In this document: in pieces, positions 1 to 12,540 of the stretch
Position numbering within the stretch: position 1 is the stretch's first letter
Layout of the letters: each line of letters starts with the position of its first letter
Assembly (NCBI GenBank): GCA_914767715.1
Contig: OU612065.1
Location: 23,436,001-23,500,000 of the forward strand
Source of the DNA: Membranipora membranacea
Taxonomy: Eukaryota > Bryozoa > Gymnolaemata > Cheilostomatida > Membraniporidae
Length of the DNA: 64,000 bases
Direction of reading: 5' to 3'
Translations under genes and position numbers: made by a program
The notes under the pieces: generated by a model
Told to the model about the DNA's origin: nothing
What the model saw: the letters and a program-made list of their open reading frames with translations, nothing else
Databases searched by the model: none

Positions 1-233
1 AGAGGAAGCAGATCTTTGTAAACATCAAGCATCGGAATAACTTTTTAATCTTGGTTATCTGAATCTTGATCAACTCAAACTGCAGCAAACAAGCAGTGTA
101 CATAACTGTTTCATAGAAAGGTCATATTATCAACTCCGACATCAAGGTCAAATTTGGATGATATTACTAATCTTCGTGAACTTGGTGCTTGTCTCTCATT
201 GTTGATAAACCGAGTACACAGTGCACAACCAAC

Positions 234-3200
234 ATGGAGCTGTCGACAGAAGGAAAAACATGCGTACTGATGTCATCAAGAAATCTTTTCTACCAGCCAA
301 CAGTGGCTACACCAGGTCAGTGTAAAATCATTAACAAGTGCTCTGTTACATGTTGAACGCTTCTCCTCATCCTGCATCCTCCGAATTTAGGCCATAGGAC
401 AAGGCTAGCCTGGGCAGGCTGTCTGGGGTGGATGTGGGGGGGGGGGCGAGGCAAAGACATGGCTATTGATTAATACTGCGTCATTGCTACAGAGCTGCCA
501 CCTGAACTTTATAAGCTTTGCCAAATGTCTAGGCTTACCAGGCTTATCAACTGACAGCTGCCTTGTTTAACCCAGGTTTTCGACTCGCGCTCCGTTGATA
601 GTGCTATAGACTTTGACACAACGACACACAGAAAGATGAATATATAGCGTTATATTCATTATTTTTTTAATTTTATAAACTTTGAATGGGTGGCGATTCC
701 TTTGATAATTATACTGATGGAAACTGTTATCTAGGTAATAAACTGAATCCCCCTCCTCTAACTCTATGGTTACACTTTGATGTGCGACTTATTTTTGAGC
801 ATGCCAAATTAATGAGAGCAACGCTACTTGTTACTTTGTTGAAGCTGTGTTTTGGTATCTTTGCTTGAGTAGGACGATAACAGTGGTTGTTTATCTATCT
901 TTCAGAGTGGAGTTATGATGTTTTAAAGCTGTTACTCGTGTGGAATGCATTCTGTCAATAGACTTTTGAATTGCGTTGTGTCATTTGTATTCCATAATTC
1001 TTACAACATTTTTGGAAGCTACACAAGTTGACACTTAGCACTAACCAGCTCCAAATTACTCAGCATAGTATTCACTACTGTCAAAGATTATAGAGTCATT
1101 GCTACTGTGGTGTCAGATCAGTCGTAGCTAATTACATTCCAGTTGGCTTTCACAACTGTATTAATTTGACCAGTCAACTCTATGAATATTTGGGACATTT
1201 TTTATATTTTGTATATTTGGGGACTGAGATTGGAAGTCTGAGTTTCAAGGTTTGAAGCTGGCTAAACTGTTTTGTGATTTTGAAAAATATCCCATCAATA
1301 AACGGAGAAAGAGATCATCGATTCCATTATCGGTATGTGAGCTCTGGTACATTTGAGTTTTAATTTTTTTAGTGTAAATATCTATTGTAGACAATCAAAG
1401 TCAATGTGATGCGTACAACAACAACAATGAAGTACTCAGCAAGCCAAGATCACCAGTAAAACCAGCTCGCAGGGCCACAACAGCTAAACCAAAGAGAGTA
1501 ACAAGAAACCAAGAATTCAGGTTGGTCTCAATTTACAATATTATAGATTGCTGAACCTATCTGGCATTTTGATCGTCCTCATTGGGCTAGGGAGTGATAC
1601 AACTTCCCACATATAGGTAGAATCTAGCCTTGTCACATGGCAAAACTGGTAGAAACAGATTGGCGATTCTCGATCTTCTTTTTGCTTTTTAGCAGCTTGT
1701 CACGTCCACACCTGTTAGCACCAACAAATAGCTTGCAGGAATGGGATTCTGAGGTTCCAGATCAGATAAGACAAAGGTGGCACATTTTTATGCTGTGCCA
1801 TCCATCTGTCACAGTGATTTATTTTCATAACCTTCACCTATTGACCCATTCATTTGTATGTTTATGTATGTATCTTTGTATGGTTTTATCATGTTTTGTC
1901 TATGGGTGATATACTGGGACAATAATATCTCACCAGTAATGGATGAATTGCCTGAGATGAATATCGCATTTTCGTTTCGACATAAGACTTTGTTGCATTC
2001 TTCTAATTCATCAACCGCGTGATGATGGGATGTGCTTTGTGGTGGTGAAACTAGTTGGACCAATCTCTGAACCGATCACTAAACTATGCAGGCCCATAGT
2101 TTTAGGGGAGGCAGGGAGGCAGGGAGGCGCTGCCTCCCTTAGAAAGTTAATTACAGTGGCCTAAAACACTATAATTGAATAATCCATGTTTGAATCAGCT
2201 CCTCTGGGATTTCCATTTGCTTATTATATGCCTCAATTGAGCTTGCTGGTGATGCTTCTGACTCGCCTCGAACTTATGCCTCCCCTATCATCTTCTCTAA
2301 ACTACGGCCCTGATATGTTTGATCAATAAACTGAACTCTGCTAGTTCCTTGTTATTGAAAATAAAAAAATGATGTTTTAATGAGTCTGTTTCTTAGAACT
2401 TATAAGATGACTTGTTTACCATGGCAGGGTATAAAAACCAGGGTTTGTGTGAGGTAGAAGTTTTTAGGTACCATTCTTGGCAGATTCGTGTCACTCAATT
2501 TATATATCTGCTATGCATTTTCACTCCATTTAAATGTTTATGTAAGGTCATAAATATATCGGTTTAAATTGTAGGAAAAGGTCAACCAGTCAACATTCAG
2601 ATGATAACACGGACCAGCTTCCTACAATGCTAGACATCCCTATTAGATTGGTAAGCAAAATGGTGCAACCCATAATTGTATTTGTATACTAAATTGAGGG
2701 AGCGCTATAAATTAGGGATCTGTTATGTAAACCCCATAATTGTATACCAGTCTGTAGCTTGCCTTGACAAGCTTGTCAAGACAGCCTAACTGTAGAAGCA
2801 CATTGGGTTTATGGTTCACACATGGGGTTATTAGAGAGTAGATAGTAATTCTATAGTTGTATGTTATTATCAAACTTTCTGCAATTTAGGTCATAACTGT
2901 AGATCATATCAACTATTATAATTGAGGCTTTCAGGCCACCGGAACCAAATATTTGAGTGTTAATGATGACTAGCCTCTGGGCTTAAGTGGTTAGACAGGT
3001 AAGAAATGCATAACATTTCATTATCCCATTTCTGTCAAATTTAGAATCCCGACTTACAACAGTTTGCGCCATCTAACTATTAGTGTGTTAGAAACTATAC
3101 CATCAGAGAAGCTTGAGGCCACCAGTTATATAAATGGACATGAGACTTTCATCCATTTTAGACTGAAAAGTTAAAAATTGTTTCTTACTGAAAAACGTTA

Positions 3201-6200
3201 AACATTCCAATGCCAATTCATCAACAGGGTAGTTCAAGTTTAATTATGAGCAGAAACTTGGAATTTGTCAACCAAAATTTAATGCTGGAAACTGGTACCA
3301 ATAATCATGAACGGGTCGGGTTTTTGCAGGATTTCGCTGTCAAGCGGGACCAGGACGGTCGTTGAGACCCTGATCTATATCGAGGCCCACAAGAGCTGGG
3401 AACACCGTAATAATGCGGAGACCGACTGAACATTGAATGCCCCAGACCTCATTAACTTAGATATTTGAATTCAATATTATTTCAATAATGATAAAAATTC
3501 GGACAAAGTGCATGCATGTGTCAGGGCCCCAGTAATTATAAATGGATAAATATACCTGTGAGGATTCCAATTTTTGCATTTCTGATCTCATGCGGGATAT
3601 GACTGTCTCATACATCCTGACTTGCCCCTCCACGGCAGAATCATTGATGAGGTACTGTCTTCCATAAATGGCTCCTTTACTAGTTGTTGCCATAAAGTGG
3701 GACATGTTTTCTTGTTCATATCATTCGAATGAGTATTATTCATTGCCCCTTTACTTATTCATAATTTTGGGCATTGTCTTAAGGTGGGCAGATTAGGAGA
3801 TATTATGCAATACCTTGTATCATTATGTTAATTTTATTTTGTTGGGCACAATTATTGTTTGAGCTCGTGTAGCATGGTGCAAGATTAAAGGAAGGTGTTG
3901 GTGACGCACCAGTTCACCATTTCCTTATTGTAGTAGTCTGTGGTGCTGGAAATAACACCATGACGAACTTTTACAAATCATGTAACGCCTGACTTAAAAA
4001 TTGAGGTCTTAGCCTCTCTTGGTCTCAAGTTCCGGATCTGAGGAAGAATGGGAACTTGATGATAATTCAAAGGTCGTTCTGTTCAATGTTTCAATTTTTT
4101 TATTTCAGACTACAAGCATAACAGAGGTGCAGCCAGTAAAGAGAAAAACTACTGTTCTTCTGTCATCTAGAGCGATAGCACAGTCAATCTACCCGGAAGA
4201 GCCCGGCAGAAGAAGCAGTAGCAGTGGTGATGTCACAGAGAGGCTCTGTACCATCCCGGTAAATTCTAAATTCGTCCCCATGCAGTAAATTGAGTTGTTG
4301 GTGTGAAGAAACTGATGATATATCTTAGAAATGTACAGGAGGAAAAGCTCACCTGAAATAGCGACATTAATGGCTAGCCTTATCTACTTCACCTCATTAC
4401 ATTATATTAACTCCCACCTCAGATAGCAAAGATTGATACTAGCTAACATTAAGTCATCTTCCACTAGCTAAACTTAACTCTAGCTGATATTTACTACTCT
4501 AGGGTCGGTGTAAGCAAATGATCGATCATCTTTGTTTGTAGGATACTGAAGATGACTCCAAACATGAGTCACCCTGCCCACCTGAAGAGACACTAGACCA
4601 AAGCAATTCATCAGCTCTGTCGGATGCTTCCATGCACAAAGACAATGAAGTAAGTCACTACGGTTTCAAATTTCATCTATGGTAGCTTCCGTAGCAATAA
4701 TACTGGAGGTAGCATGTCAAAAATACCGATGGCCTTATAAAACGTCATTGATATGTCACAGCACAGAGATGTCACTGCTTGTGTCATACATATTTGACAG
4801 GGGAACCATTTGTAGGAGAACAATATCGGGACAGAAATGTCTGAAGCAACGGTCTAACACAATTACACCAGATACCATAGATTATCTATTGGGGACAGTC
4901 TATAATCTATTATCTATGTCTATGGTATATAGTATATTATCTAGGTCTTTGTCCTACTATCTACTGTCTCCTAGTGGATGTCAGCATATAATAATAATAC
5001 ATAATACCAATTTATCAATTTCCTGACCATATGTGACCAAATAACAGTTACATCACCTAAGCCTATAACATATTACATTTATAATTGACAGATAAAATCT
5101 TGTTTTTGGCTTTATAGTTTGCATGCAGTTACTAAATAGTTTTGTTTGGATTGACCTTGGACCTTGTTATCTTTTGACATGTTGTGTAGATTCAGTATCT
5201 TTGCTTTGATCTTTTACAGCCGATGGATAATGAAAAAGTATCACAAGCAAAATTGAAGCGAGGGTAAGTATTATAGTTTATAGTATTATAGTTGCAGTGC
5301 AGGGACATAAAACAGGCTGTTAAAAAAGATTTTTGATTATAAAGACTTGCTGTTAGTGGTTATCTGACCCTTTAATTACCCATACAGACATTGTTCTGTT
5401 AGCAATGAGTTCAGTCACGACTGAGCTCCTTCAACCTGCTCTGCCATAAGCACCTCTGAGTAGCGAGTGCAATTATTTAGATGAACATTGAAAATTACTA
5501 TTTTACCACTCAGCTTGTCTGTTGACTCGCTCGCAAATTTTGCTTGTATAATGAGATTGGAATACATGCTCATTTGGAAGCATGCAGCTGGAATCTGGAA
5601 TGTACTTAGCAAATGTTTTAACTCTGAACTGATTGACTGACAGCCTGGAGCCAACGCATTGACTAGACTATTATGTGTACACCTTGAATGGAATGATCTG
5701 CTTGGCGTTGTCCTCAGCCTCTTACAATGCCATTCTGTTACCAGTGTCCGCCTGTCTTGCTGAGTTTTGATTCCTTTACATGGTTTGATTTGAGTTTTGT
5801 TCTGAATCTGATAACACTTTCATCTAAGAAATATTTCATGGCCAATCTTCCTGTTGTGCATCAGGTTCCAGTAACGCCAATTGGTTTATCTGCTATAATA
5901 TAATATATAATATTATATATATATATTATTATATATAATGTAATATTTGTTCTTGAATATCAGCAACAAAAGCATGGGTGTTCAAGGTCACTGTCCTGAC
6001 AATTAATTCAAATGCACAATAAGATTTATTGTAAGATTCTAGATTCAGTTCTCATTAAATTGTCATATTTTACAGGTATGTTTTGTCAGAGCTTCTCGAA
6101 ACAGAGCAGAACTATGTGTCGCATCTGAATATCATAGTCAATGTAAGTTATATGAATACTAAACTATACTTCCATCTAGAATTTTTTGACAAGCTCTGTG

Positions 6201-9200
6201 ACAGATTTTTTCCCCCACCCCACTCAACGAAGCTTGTCTCACTTCTTAACTAGTTTGCTTGCAAGCTAGGCAAGCGCCATAATAGTATAGGTGTTACATT
6301 GCAGTATGGGTTTCTTAAATGTCTGGAGAATAAGTTTCCCTTTTGCTCGCTAATATTCCGCTAAAGAATCATCCACATATGGAGTTATAGGCAATGTCCA
6401 GACAGTCTTGTTTTGTTTAGAGTTTGTGTCATATGGAAAAGCTACCTCAGTACATCATGGTCTCTGCTGCATTGTCCTCACCCCTTGCCTTTCAGTCACC
6501 TGACTCTCCAATATCTCTATAGTCAAAAGTATCTTACAGCCAGGGTCAATGTTTAATTGGGATAAAAGTATGATACTTAACATTTTTGATAGCTTCCAAA
6601 TAGTCACCGCTAGCTTTAAGACCAACCGACCACTGCCAATACCAACAATCAGCAGCACCTGGTAAGTTGTTTTCCCATAGGCTGTATTTGTTTTTTTTTT
6701 CTTCATTTGTGCAGGGTTATATGGAGCAGCTCACCAATATGACCTTACCTGAAGGATTAGAGGGTAAAAGCAGGATTGTGTTTGGAAACGTTCGAGCCAT
6801 ACTGAATTTCCATGAGAGGTTTGTTATTGTTTGTTATTTACGTGTTTAATCGTTTTTTAATTGTGTGTATGACAAGTTTAGTCCATGTCGCAATAGGTAA
6901 CATGTTTTGGGTTTCCTGAACACTCATACCAGTGATCACATGACAAAGATGATAGGTTTTAGGAAAGCTTATTTTTAAACCTCGGCAGATTACAATGACA
7001 AAAAGTTGGAAGCAGGGTGAAAAGTAAATTTAACTTGTTTTTCTATTTTGTAGCAAATTTCTACCTGCCATAAAAGAATGCTACGAGAATCCACAAGCGC
7101 TTGGTCAGCTCTTCTCAAAATATGTAAGCAGAAAGATTTTTTGCTTGCTTTGACAAATCGTCTCAAAAATTTACAAAAATCTCATTAACATTATGCTTTC
7201 TAGTGATTTGTGTTGTACCAGGGAGTCAAATCAAGGAGTTCAAGAGTCTTGAACTCTTTGGTCAAATGCAATCCAAAATGTGATGACAAGGAGTTGTCCT
7301 CCATGAAACAAGAGAAAAAATCTCCGATCAAAGTGTTGTTAGTTTCAGAAAACTGATGAAATATGGTATTGAAATTTCTTTTCTTGGTCCTCCTGCTGGG
7401 GGTCACATTGAATTTCATTAATTTCCTGTGACGTTATCGTGTTAGTATAGAATTGTGCTTCAATATTTCATGTGCTCATAGTTGCGTATCATTAATGCAG
7501 GAAAAACAGTTGAGGCTATATATAACTTACTGCGAGAACAAACCCAGATCTGAATACCTAGTCCGTCAGTATGCTACTGTATTCAAGGTAAGAATTCAGT
7601 TCACTGCACAGATTAAATTCACACATTTTAGTTCATACCACCCCTTTTTTCCCTACCAAATCTCACTATCGTCAGTATCTCAGAGTTATTCCCTCCTGTC
7701 TTTTCTGAAGCCAAATTATTTTTCACCCCTAATTGGTTGTGCTCGCTAAAGGAGGACAACATAATTTAGTCACAGTTGCTTTATACAAAAAATATTGTTA
7801 CACATTTTTCCCTTTTTTACAGCAACTAGAAGTCAAGGTCGGTAAGAGATTAAGTGCACAAGATCTGTTGATCAAGCCAGTACAGAGAATAATGAAGTAT
7901 CAATTGTTACTCAAAGACATTTTAAAATATACTGAGAAAGCCCGCGAGAATACTATCGACCTTCACAAAGCCATGGATGTGATGCTTACCGTGCCAAAAG
8001 CTGCCAACAATATGATGGAAGTCGGGAGACTTGAAGGATTTGAGGTATGTGAATATGTTTTGAACTGATTGATTGCAAGAAGAGGATCCAAACATGAACA
8101 ATAATTGAAAATTGAAGTTTCCTAATTGAAATGAAGCCAAAAAATCTCATATAATACTCAAAAACAGTATTCTGTCTCTTTGTTTTCCTGCACTTATCTG
8201 GGCGGTAAAGGTCAACTATAGATATATGTTATTATATTTTAATAATTATCGTATGGATGTAGCACACTCAGTTTGATATAAATTACCTCACATCCTACAT
8301 TTCAGATCAGAATGCCGGTACATGGTACAATCTTGCTTCAAGATACACTTCCAGTGGCAGAATTTGACATTACCAAGTCAGGCAGCAGAAAATATCGGGA
8401 GAGGAGGATCTTTCTGTTTGAGCAGATTGTTATAATCAGCGATATCTATGAGAAGGCTATGACAGGGCTCAGCTACAAATACAGAGCATCAATCAAGGTA
8501 CATAGAGTCACACCCCTGTGAGCCATAGGCATCTGGAGTTACAAGTATGCATAATTTTCCCATGTCCAGTATATGGTTGATGCTGGACATGGGCAAATTA
8601 TGCATGCTTGTAACTCCAGATGCCTATGCTGTGAACTGGCCAGCATGCTTACAAGCAATATTATTATGCTTGGCTACTGTTGAAATATATAGGCAAACAG
8701 TTTGTTTGTCATTTGGTTCCCTTGATTTATTTTTGGTTTCAGTATTTTTTGCACATCAGGGGGAACATCTAAGGAAGATGGTGAATGCAAATAAAACTGT
8801 AATAAATACGCACATTTTATCATCACCTGGTGTAAACTTAAATGTTTTGTGAAATGGTGTACGGCATTCGTACTGAAGTGAGTAATTAAATATGGATTTA
8901 CCACAACATATAACGAAGTCTAAATTGAAAGATAATTAAAGGGTCAGTCCTATTAGAAAAGTGGATATACTACCCAAGTAAATCAACTATTGTGAGTTCA
9001 TAAGGCAAATCCATCGGGACAGCCGTCACTCTAGTCTTCGGACTATCTGGCTGAGCCCTTGCTTTTCTTTTATCTGTATCATTTACTAATATGCCAAATT
9101 ATTTTATTGGATTAAACTAATTTTATAGCATAAACAATAAAAAAAATAAATAAATAAAAAAAAAATAAAAAAAATAAAAAATGAAAATTGTGGAAAATAG

Positions 9201-10368
9201 CAATTAGTTTTTTTCAATTATTTACTGAAATTAGGTTGACAGGCTGTTTTATTTCATATGCCCTAATGACTTTTCAGCCTGAGATCTTTAAAAAACTACA
9301 CCAAACATGGCCTAGTAGGGCTGTCACTTTAATGATTTTTGATTTGATTTTTTTAGCTTTCAGATCTGAAACTGGTGGAGAAGGTGTTTGAGGAGCCCAC
9401 ATCTTTTATTTTCTCTGATGTGAAGAACTCTGATATCGATATTTACATCCAAGCGCCTAACTTTAGGGTCAAAGAAGAGTGGATACATCAGGTCAATTCG
9501 CTGCTCAGTCATCAGCAAGACTTCCTATCATGTAAGTGTGATTGAAATGGCTGATATGAAGCATACAACATCATTTTAAAGAGCGTGAATTTTTTTATCC
9601 CTCCAATATGCTTCATAATTTATTCATTTGTTTAAAGAGGTTTGCTAGAAAGGTCACAGATAACAGAGTAGTTGAAAAGTAACTTGTAGACCTCTAATGC
9701 TGACAAGCAGGTATAAGGACAGAACAATCTTTTTCCCTCTGTTGATTGAGTAATATTGCAAAATGTGGGTATCGAGATGTCTTGATACCCGACTTTTGCC
9801 ATATAACTCACCATCAGATCGAAAAAGCTTGTTCTTGTATAATCATTGGCTACATCAGGTCTCCCACCCTCTCTGGCTACATGACCATTCAAGGCTCATT
9901 GATTTGGATTTATCTTCTCAGATATAGAGGGAGGATAATTTCAAACATTGGATTATCTTTATGGCGGTATAATGGAGGAGAGTCGACCACTGTGTGTTTA
10001 TCACAAAGAAGAATCATATCTATGGCTGTTTTTAATATGCACTGTGAATATCAATAAAAACACTGTTGCTTCTTCAAATGCCCACCTTCAATTTTTGCTG
10101 TGCAAAACATCATTTATGTCTCAATTATTGCATTGGAGCCTTTGTGGTACAAATTTAGAATTAGTGCAGGAAATGCTCTAATTTTCTCAAAAATGCTAAA
10201 GGGCTTGATGTTTATTGGATATGTGTTTTAGCCTTGCTGAACCCAATGGCAAATCTAAGGTTGAAAGGTAGGTCATCTCGAGTATCAAGGAGTAAGAGCG
10301 ACCGTCCAGAAATCAAGCCACTCAGCTCACAAGGAATGGTGGACCGTCATGTAAAATCGTATCACTGA
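234..10368 (+). CDS. RhoGEF with a single DH-PH module, p63RhoGEF/Trio-like, 15 exons
   Basis: Predicted guanine nucleotide exchange factor that loads GTP on Rho-family GTPases. Exons: 234-315, 1391-1520, 1693-1776, 2575-2650, 4109-4258, 4542-4649, 5220-5263, 6076-6142, 6715-6818, 7054-7123, 7501-7587, 7823-8044, 8306-8497, 9357-9531, 10232-10368. All have GT/AG borders and matching phases, giving 1728 nt and 575 aa. The start at 234 is the first ATG after an in-frame TGA at 177. Residues 1-224 are polar and low in complexity. The DH domain spans about 226-405, with YVLSELLETEQNYVSHL at its start and DLLIKPVQRIMKYQLLLKD in the conserved core. The PH domain spans about 408-540, with RERRIFLFEQIVIISD. 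The PH is followed by a helix QQDFLSSLLNPM that resembles the Gq-binding extension of p63RhoGEF and Trio. There is no SH3, spectrin or kinase segment. Length matches human ARHGEF25 (about 580 aa). It could instead be an isoform of a larger Trio-like gene, but the upstream stop argues against that. Confidence 0.88.
2089..2312. mobile_element. Dispersed repeat family A, copy 1 (MITE-like, CAGG...CCTG ends)
   Basis: About 224 bp that matches a second copy at 47861-48095. The ends are inverted: CAGG(C/G)CC.TAGTTT at the left and its complement ACTACGGCCCTG at the right. GGGAGGCA is repeated three times near the left end and pairs with TGCCTCCC. The CAGGG-type termini resemble hAT MITEs, but no clean 8-bp target duplication is visible. 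It lies in a RhoGEF intron. Confidence 0.75.
3305..3432. other. GC-richer unexplained block in a RhoGEF intron
   Basis: A stretch of about 130 bp with clearly higher GC than its AT-rich surroundings. No exon fits here, because the RhoGEF frame skips directly from 2650 to 4109. It may be a repeat fragment or a conserved non-coding element. Confidence 0.3.
4355..4510. repeat. Dispersed repeat family C, copy 1 (TAGCTAAC-rich)
   Basis: Shares a recurring block (GGCTAGC, then CTAGCTAACATTAAGTCA, then AGCTGATATTTAC) with 14500-14610, 26949-27080 and 56826-56955. The copies are diverged. No coding potential is seen. The class is unknown. Confidence 0.65.
5896..5948. repeat. AT-dinucleotide palindromic low-complexity tract
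   Basis: A block of TA/AT repeats that is self-complementary, located in the RhoGEF intron before the first DH exon. Confidence 0.75.
8524..8628. repeat. Long hairpin (inverted repeat, 46-bp arms) in a RhoGEF intron
   Basis: The arms 8524-8569 and 8583-8628 are reverse complements with about 2 mismatches and a 13-nt loop. The hairpin starts 27 bp after the donor of the first PH exon. It is likely a foldback or MITE insertion, since no recognised gene feature explains it. Confidence 0.9.
9136..9183. repeat. A-rich simple sequence (AAATAAA-type)
   Basis: Run of A with scattered T inside the last-but-one large RhoGEF intron. It could be the decayed poly(A) tail of a retroposed element, but no body is recognised upstream. 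Confidence 0.7.
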
Positions 10369-12510
10369 GCAGTAGAGGTGCCTATACCACAAATCAACTC
10401 GGTACACACCATAGACTTGATAATAATTATTATGTCTATGATACACACATGTTATTTATTTTTCTTGAGTACAATCCTTCTGTTTGATTACTGAATGCCA
10501 TATACCCAGTAAAAGTGTTGAAGGCCTCACTGCCTTTCAAATATTCCCTGACTTAAAATTATTTGTGATTCAAGACGTGTGATCAGCCAAGGAGCAAAAA
10601 ACCGTATTTGGTAAACATTTATTTATTTTTCTCAGTGTATATTCATTATTCCGCCAGTAGCCCTTGCAACAAAAACCACTGCTGGTTATTTTTCTATGAG
10701 TTTAATATAATTTTGCTTGGCAATCAAAACTATAATATTGTGGAAGGAGATGCATGTAGCATACTTTTGTAATGTTGTAAAATTTACCAATGGAACAAAA
10801 AATAAACAATATTATTATTACACGATCATGTTTTGCACACTTCCTGACAGCTTGGCAACTCTTAACTCTGAATTTTTAAGGATGGATAGAGCAATGAAAT
10901 AGTTTGTTAGTTACAGCGCTATGAACCTTTTAGGAAACGGAATGAAACGAACAATCACAAAAACAAATTTTTACTATGTTTCTCTCTTTTACAGCTGAAA
11001 ACAGTGAAGCATTGTAAAAAAAGTTTAAAATGAGAGAAAAAACTGATAATCACAATAAATCCTAACAATTGTTTGTGTTCTCAGCTAACAGACTGATGTT
11101 CGCTATACTAGCAGGCCGATGTTCACTATGATCAGTAGTAAGCATTGAAGTAATGGATTTGAATTTTGTCAGAAAAATAAACAAAGTTAACTAAATTCTT
11201 TGTTTACCAATTCGTCAGATGGAGTTCACATGCCATTTACAACAGATACAAAGGCTATTCTACTGGCCAAAGAGCAAAGAATTTTTACCAGCGAACGTTC
11301 CCCTGTTCGCAGTTTTCCTATGGTTGAAAACTGCCAAAAGCATCCTCTGATATTTCAATGCCGAGAGAGTGAACCTTGCCACAGGTATTGCTCTGAGATT
11401 TATTATGATCTATTTGTCGACTTATTAGAGGGAAGACAAAAATAATTTCTCCTTTGAAAAAGTTGCAAAGCAGTAGTAATGGGTCAACAACTCCAAGCAA
11501 GTACCACAAATAATGTGGGTGTATTTTCTAAGTGTTAGAAATATGTAGCCTTAGCAAGCTGATAGGTCAGGCTAATGTAGTCTTGGACGGACTTTACAAG
11601 GGAGTCCCAGCCGCTACCCATGTCTTGTATAATAACACCCATGTGACAGTCACGTGATCATTAATCACATGTACCCACTGATATATATCAGTGCATGTAC
11701 CAATTATCTAAGAGTACACACTAGAAACTTAGAAGAAAGACTAGTACTTACTGAGTGCAACAGCAGGCAAGAAGTCGGAAGACAGTTGAAATTGATGGGT
11801 AAGCTACTAGATGCTAAATGCATACTACAAGTGAATTTTGCATATGTCTGATCTGACCAGTTTCAATGAATTGATAGCACATTCAGCAACTCACTGACCC
11901 CCAACTTCCTTCTTTCTAATTGTTGTGTAATCATAATTGTATGGACTACTATGGTATATATATGACATTGTATATATGCCGGTGTTACTGCAGCACATCT
12001 ATCCAACTTCTTGCTGCCATCAGTATGTCACAAGCTTGTTATTTTGACAGGAAATCAGTCAGTGCTCTACATTTGGTTTGTTATTACACACTATTGTAGC
12101 CATTGTGTGTTGGCTGTGATTGGGGCCAATCAGAGTCAACACCTTGGCCAACTGTAGCTCCTTTCACAGAATACTTTGTCATATGCGCAGCAGTTTTTGC
12201 AGATCATGTGGTATAGTTGAACAAGATACTGCACAGTGCACAAGCTGCGGCATAGATGTGACAGTATGATAGGCTCCGGAACCCTTGATTATTGTTTGGA
12301 TGACAAGAGGACTGTTCTTGCCTTGATACTTTGATTGCAATGGGGGTGGGGGGGGGGGGAGGTGAGAGGAAACTGGATTGAGTGGAAGCATAGTATCAGT
12401 GAGTCCATGGAGAATTGTCACGGTTGTCACACAAGACTTTTTGTGTTCAATTGCAATAATATCAGTCGCTGGTTATATTCCTCACATTGCACTTTAATTT
12501 CTTTTACAGA
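10369..12510. other. Intergenic: RhoGEF 3' UTR and spinster-like gene 5' flank
   Basis: No gene is recognised. An AATAAA at 10801-10806 is a candidate poly(A) signal for the RhoGEF. A CCAAT box lies at 12126-12130, about 410 bp before the next ATG. A splice-acceptor-like TTTTACAG ends at about 12510, which suggests a 5' UTR intron for the transporter. The segment 11660-11710 resembles the tail of repeat family B. A G-rich run occurs at about 12342-12360. Confidence 0.5.
12121..12140 (+). promoter_or_regulatory. CCAAT box upstream of the transporter gene
   Basis: GGCCAATCAG at 12125-12134 is a good NF-Y-type CCAAT site. Its position, about 400 bp before the start codon and upstream of a likely 5' UTR acceptor, fits a promoter. 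This is an inference only. Confidence 0.3.
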
Positions 12511-12540
12511 TTGCAGAACTTGAACCATATCTGACACAAA

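Noticed and set aside
4679-5026. 115-aa ORF in a RhoGEF intron
   Set aside because: It covers low-complexity AT-rich intron sequence (CTATGTCTATGG-like), and the RhoGEF phase joins 4649 to 5220 without it.
8524-8628. Pre-microRNA hairpin
   Set aside because: The stem is nearly perfectly paired over 46 bp with a short loop, which is more typical of a foldback element than of an animal microRNA precursor. Kept as a repeat.
10409-10441. Small inverted repeat CATAGAC...GTCTATG, with similar CATAGACTTA at 63546 and AGACTTAATA near 51797
   Set aside because: Too short and AT-rich to separate from chance without a genome search, though it may be a trace of another MITE family.
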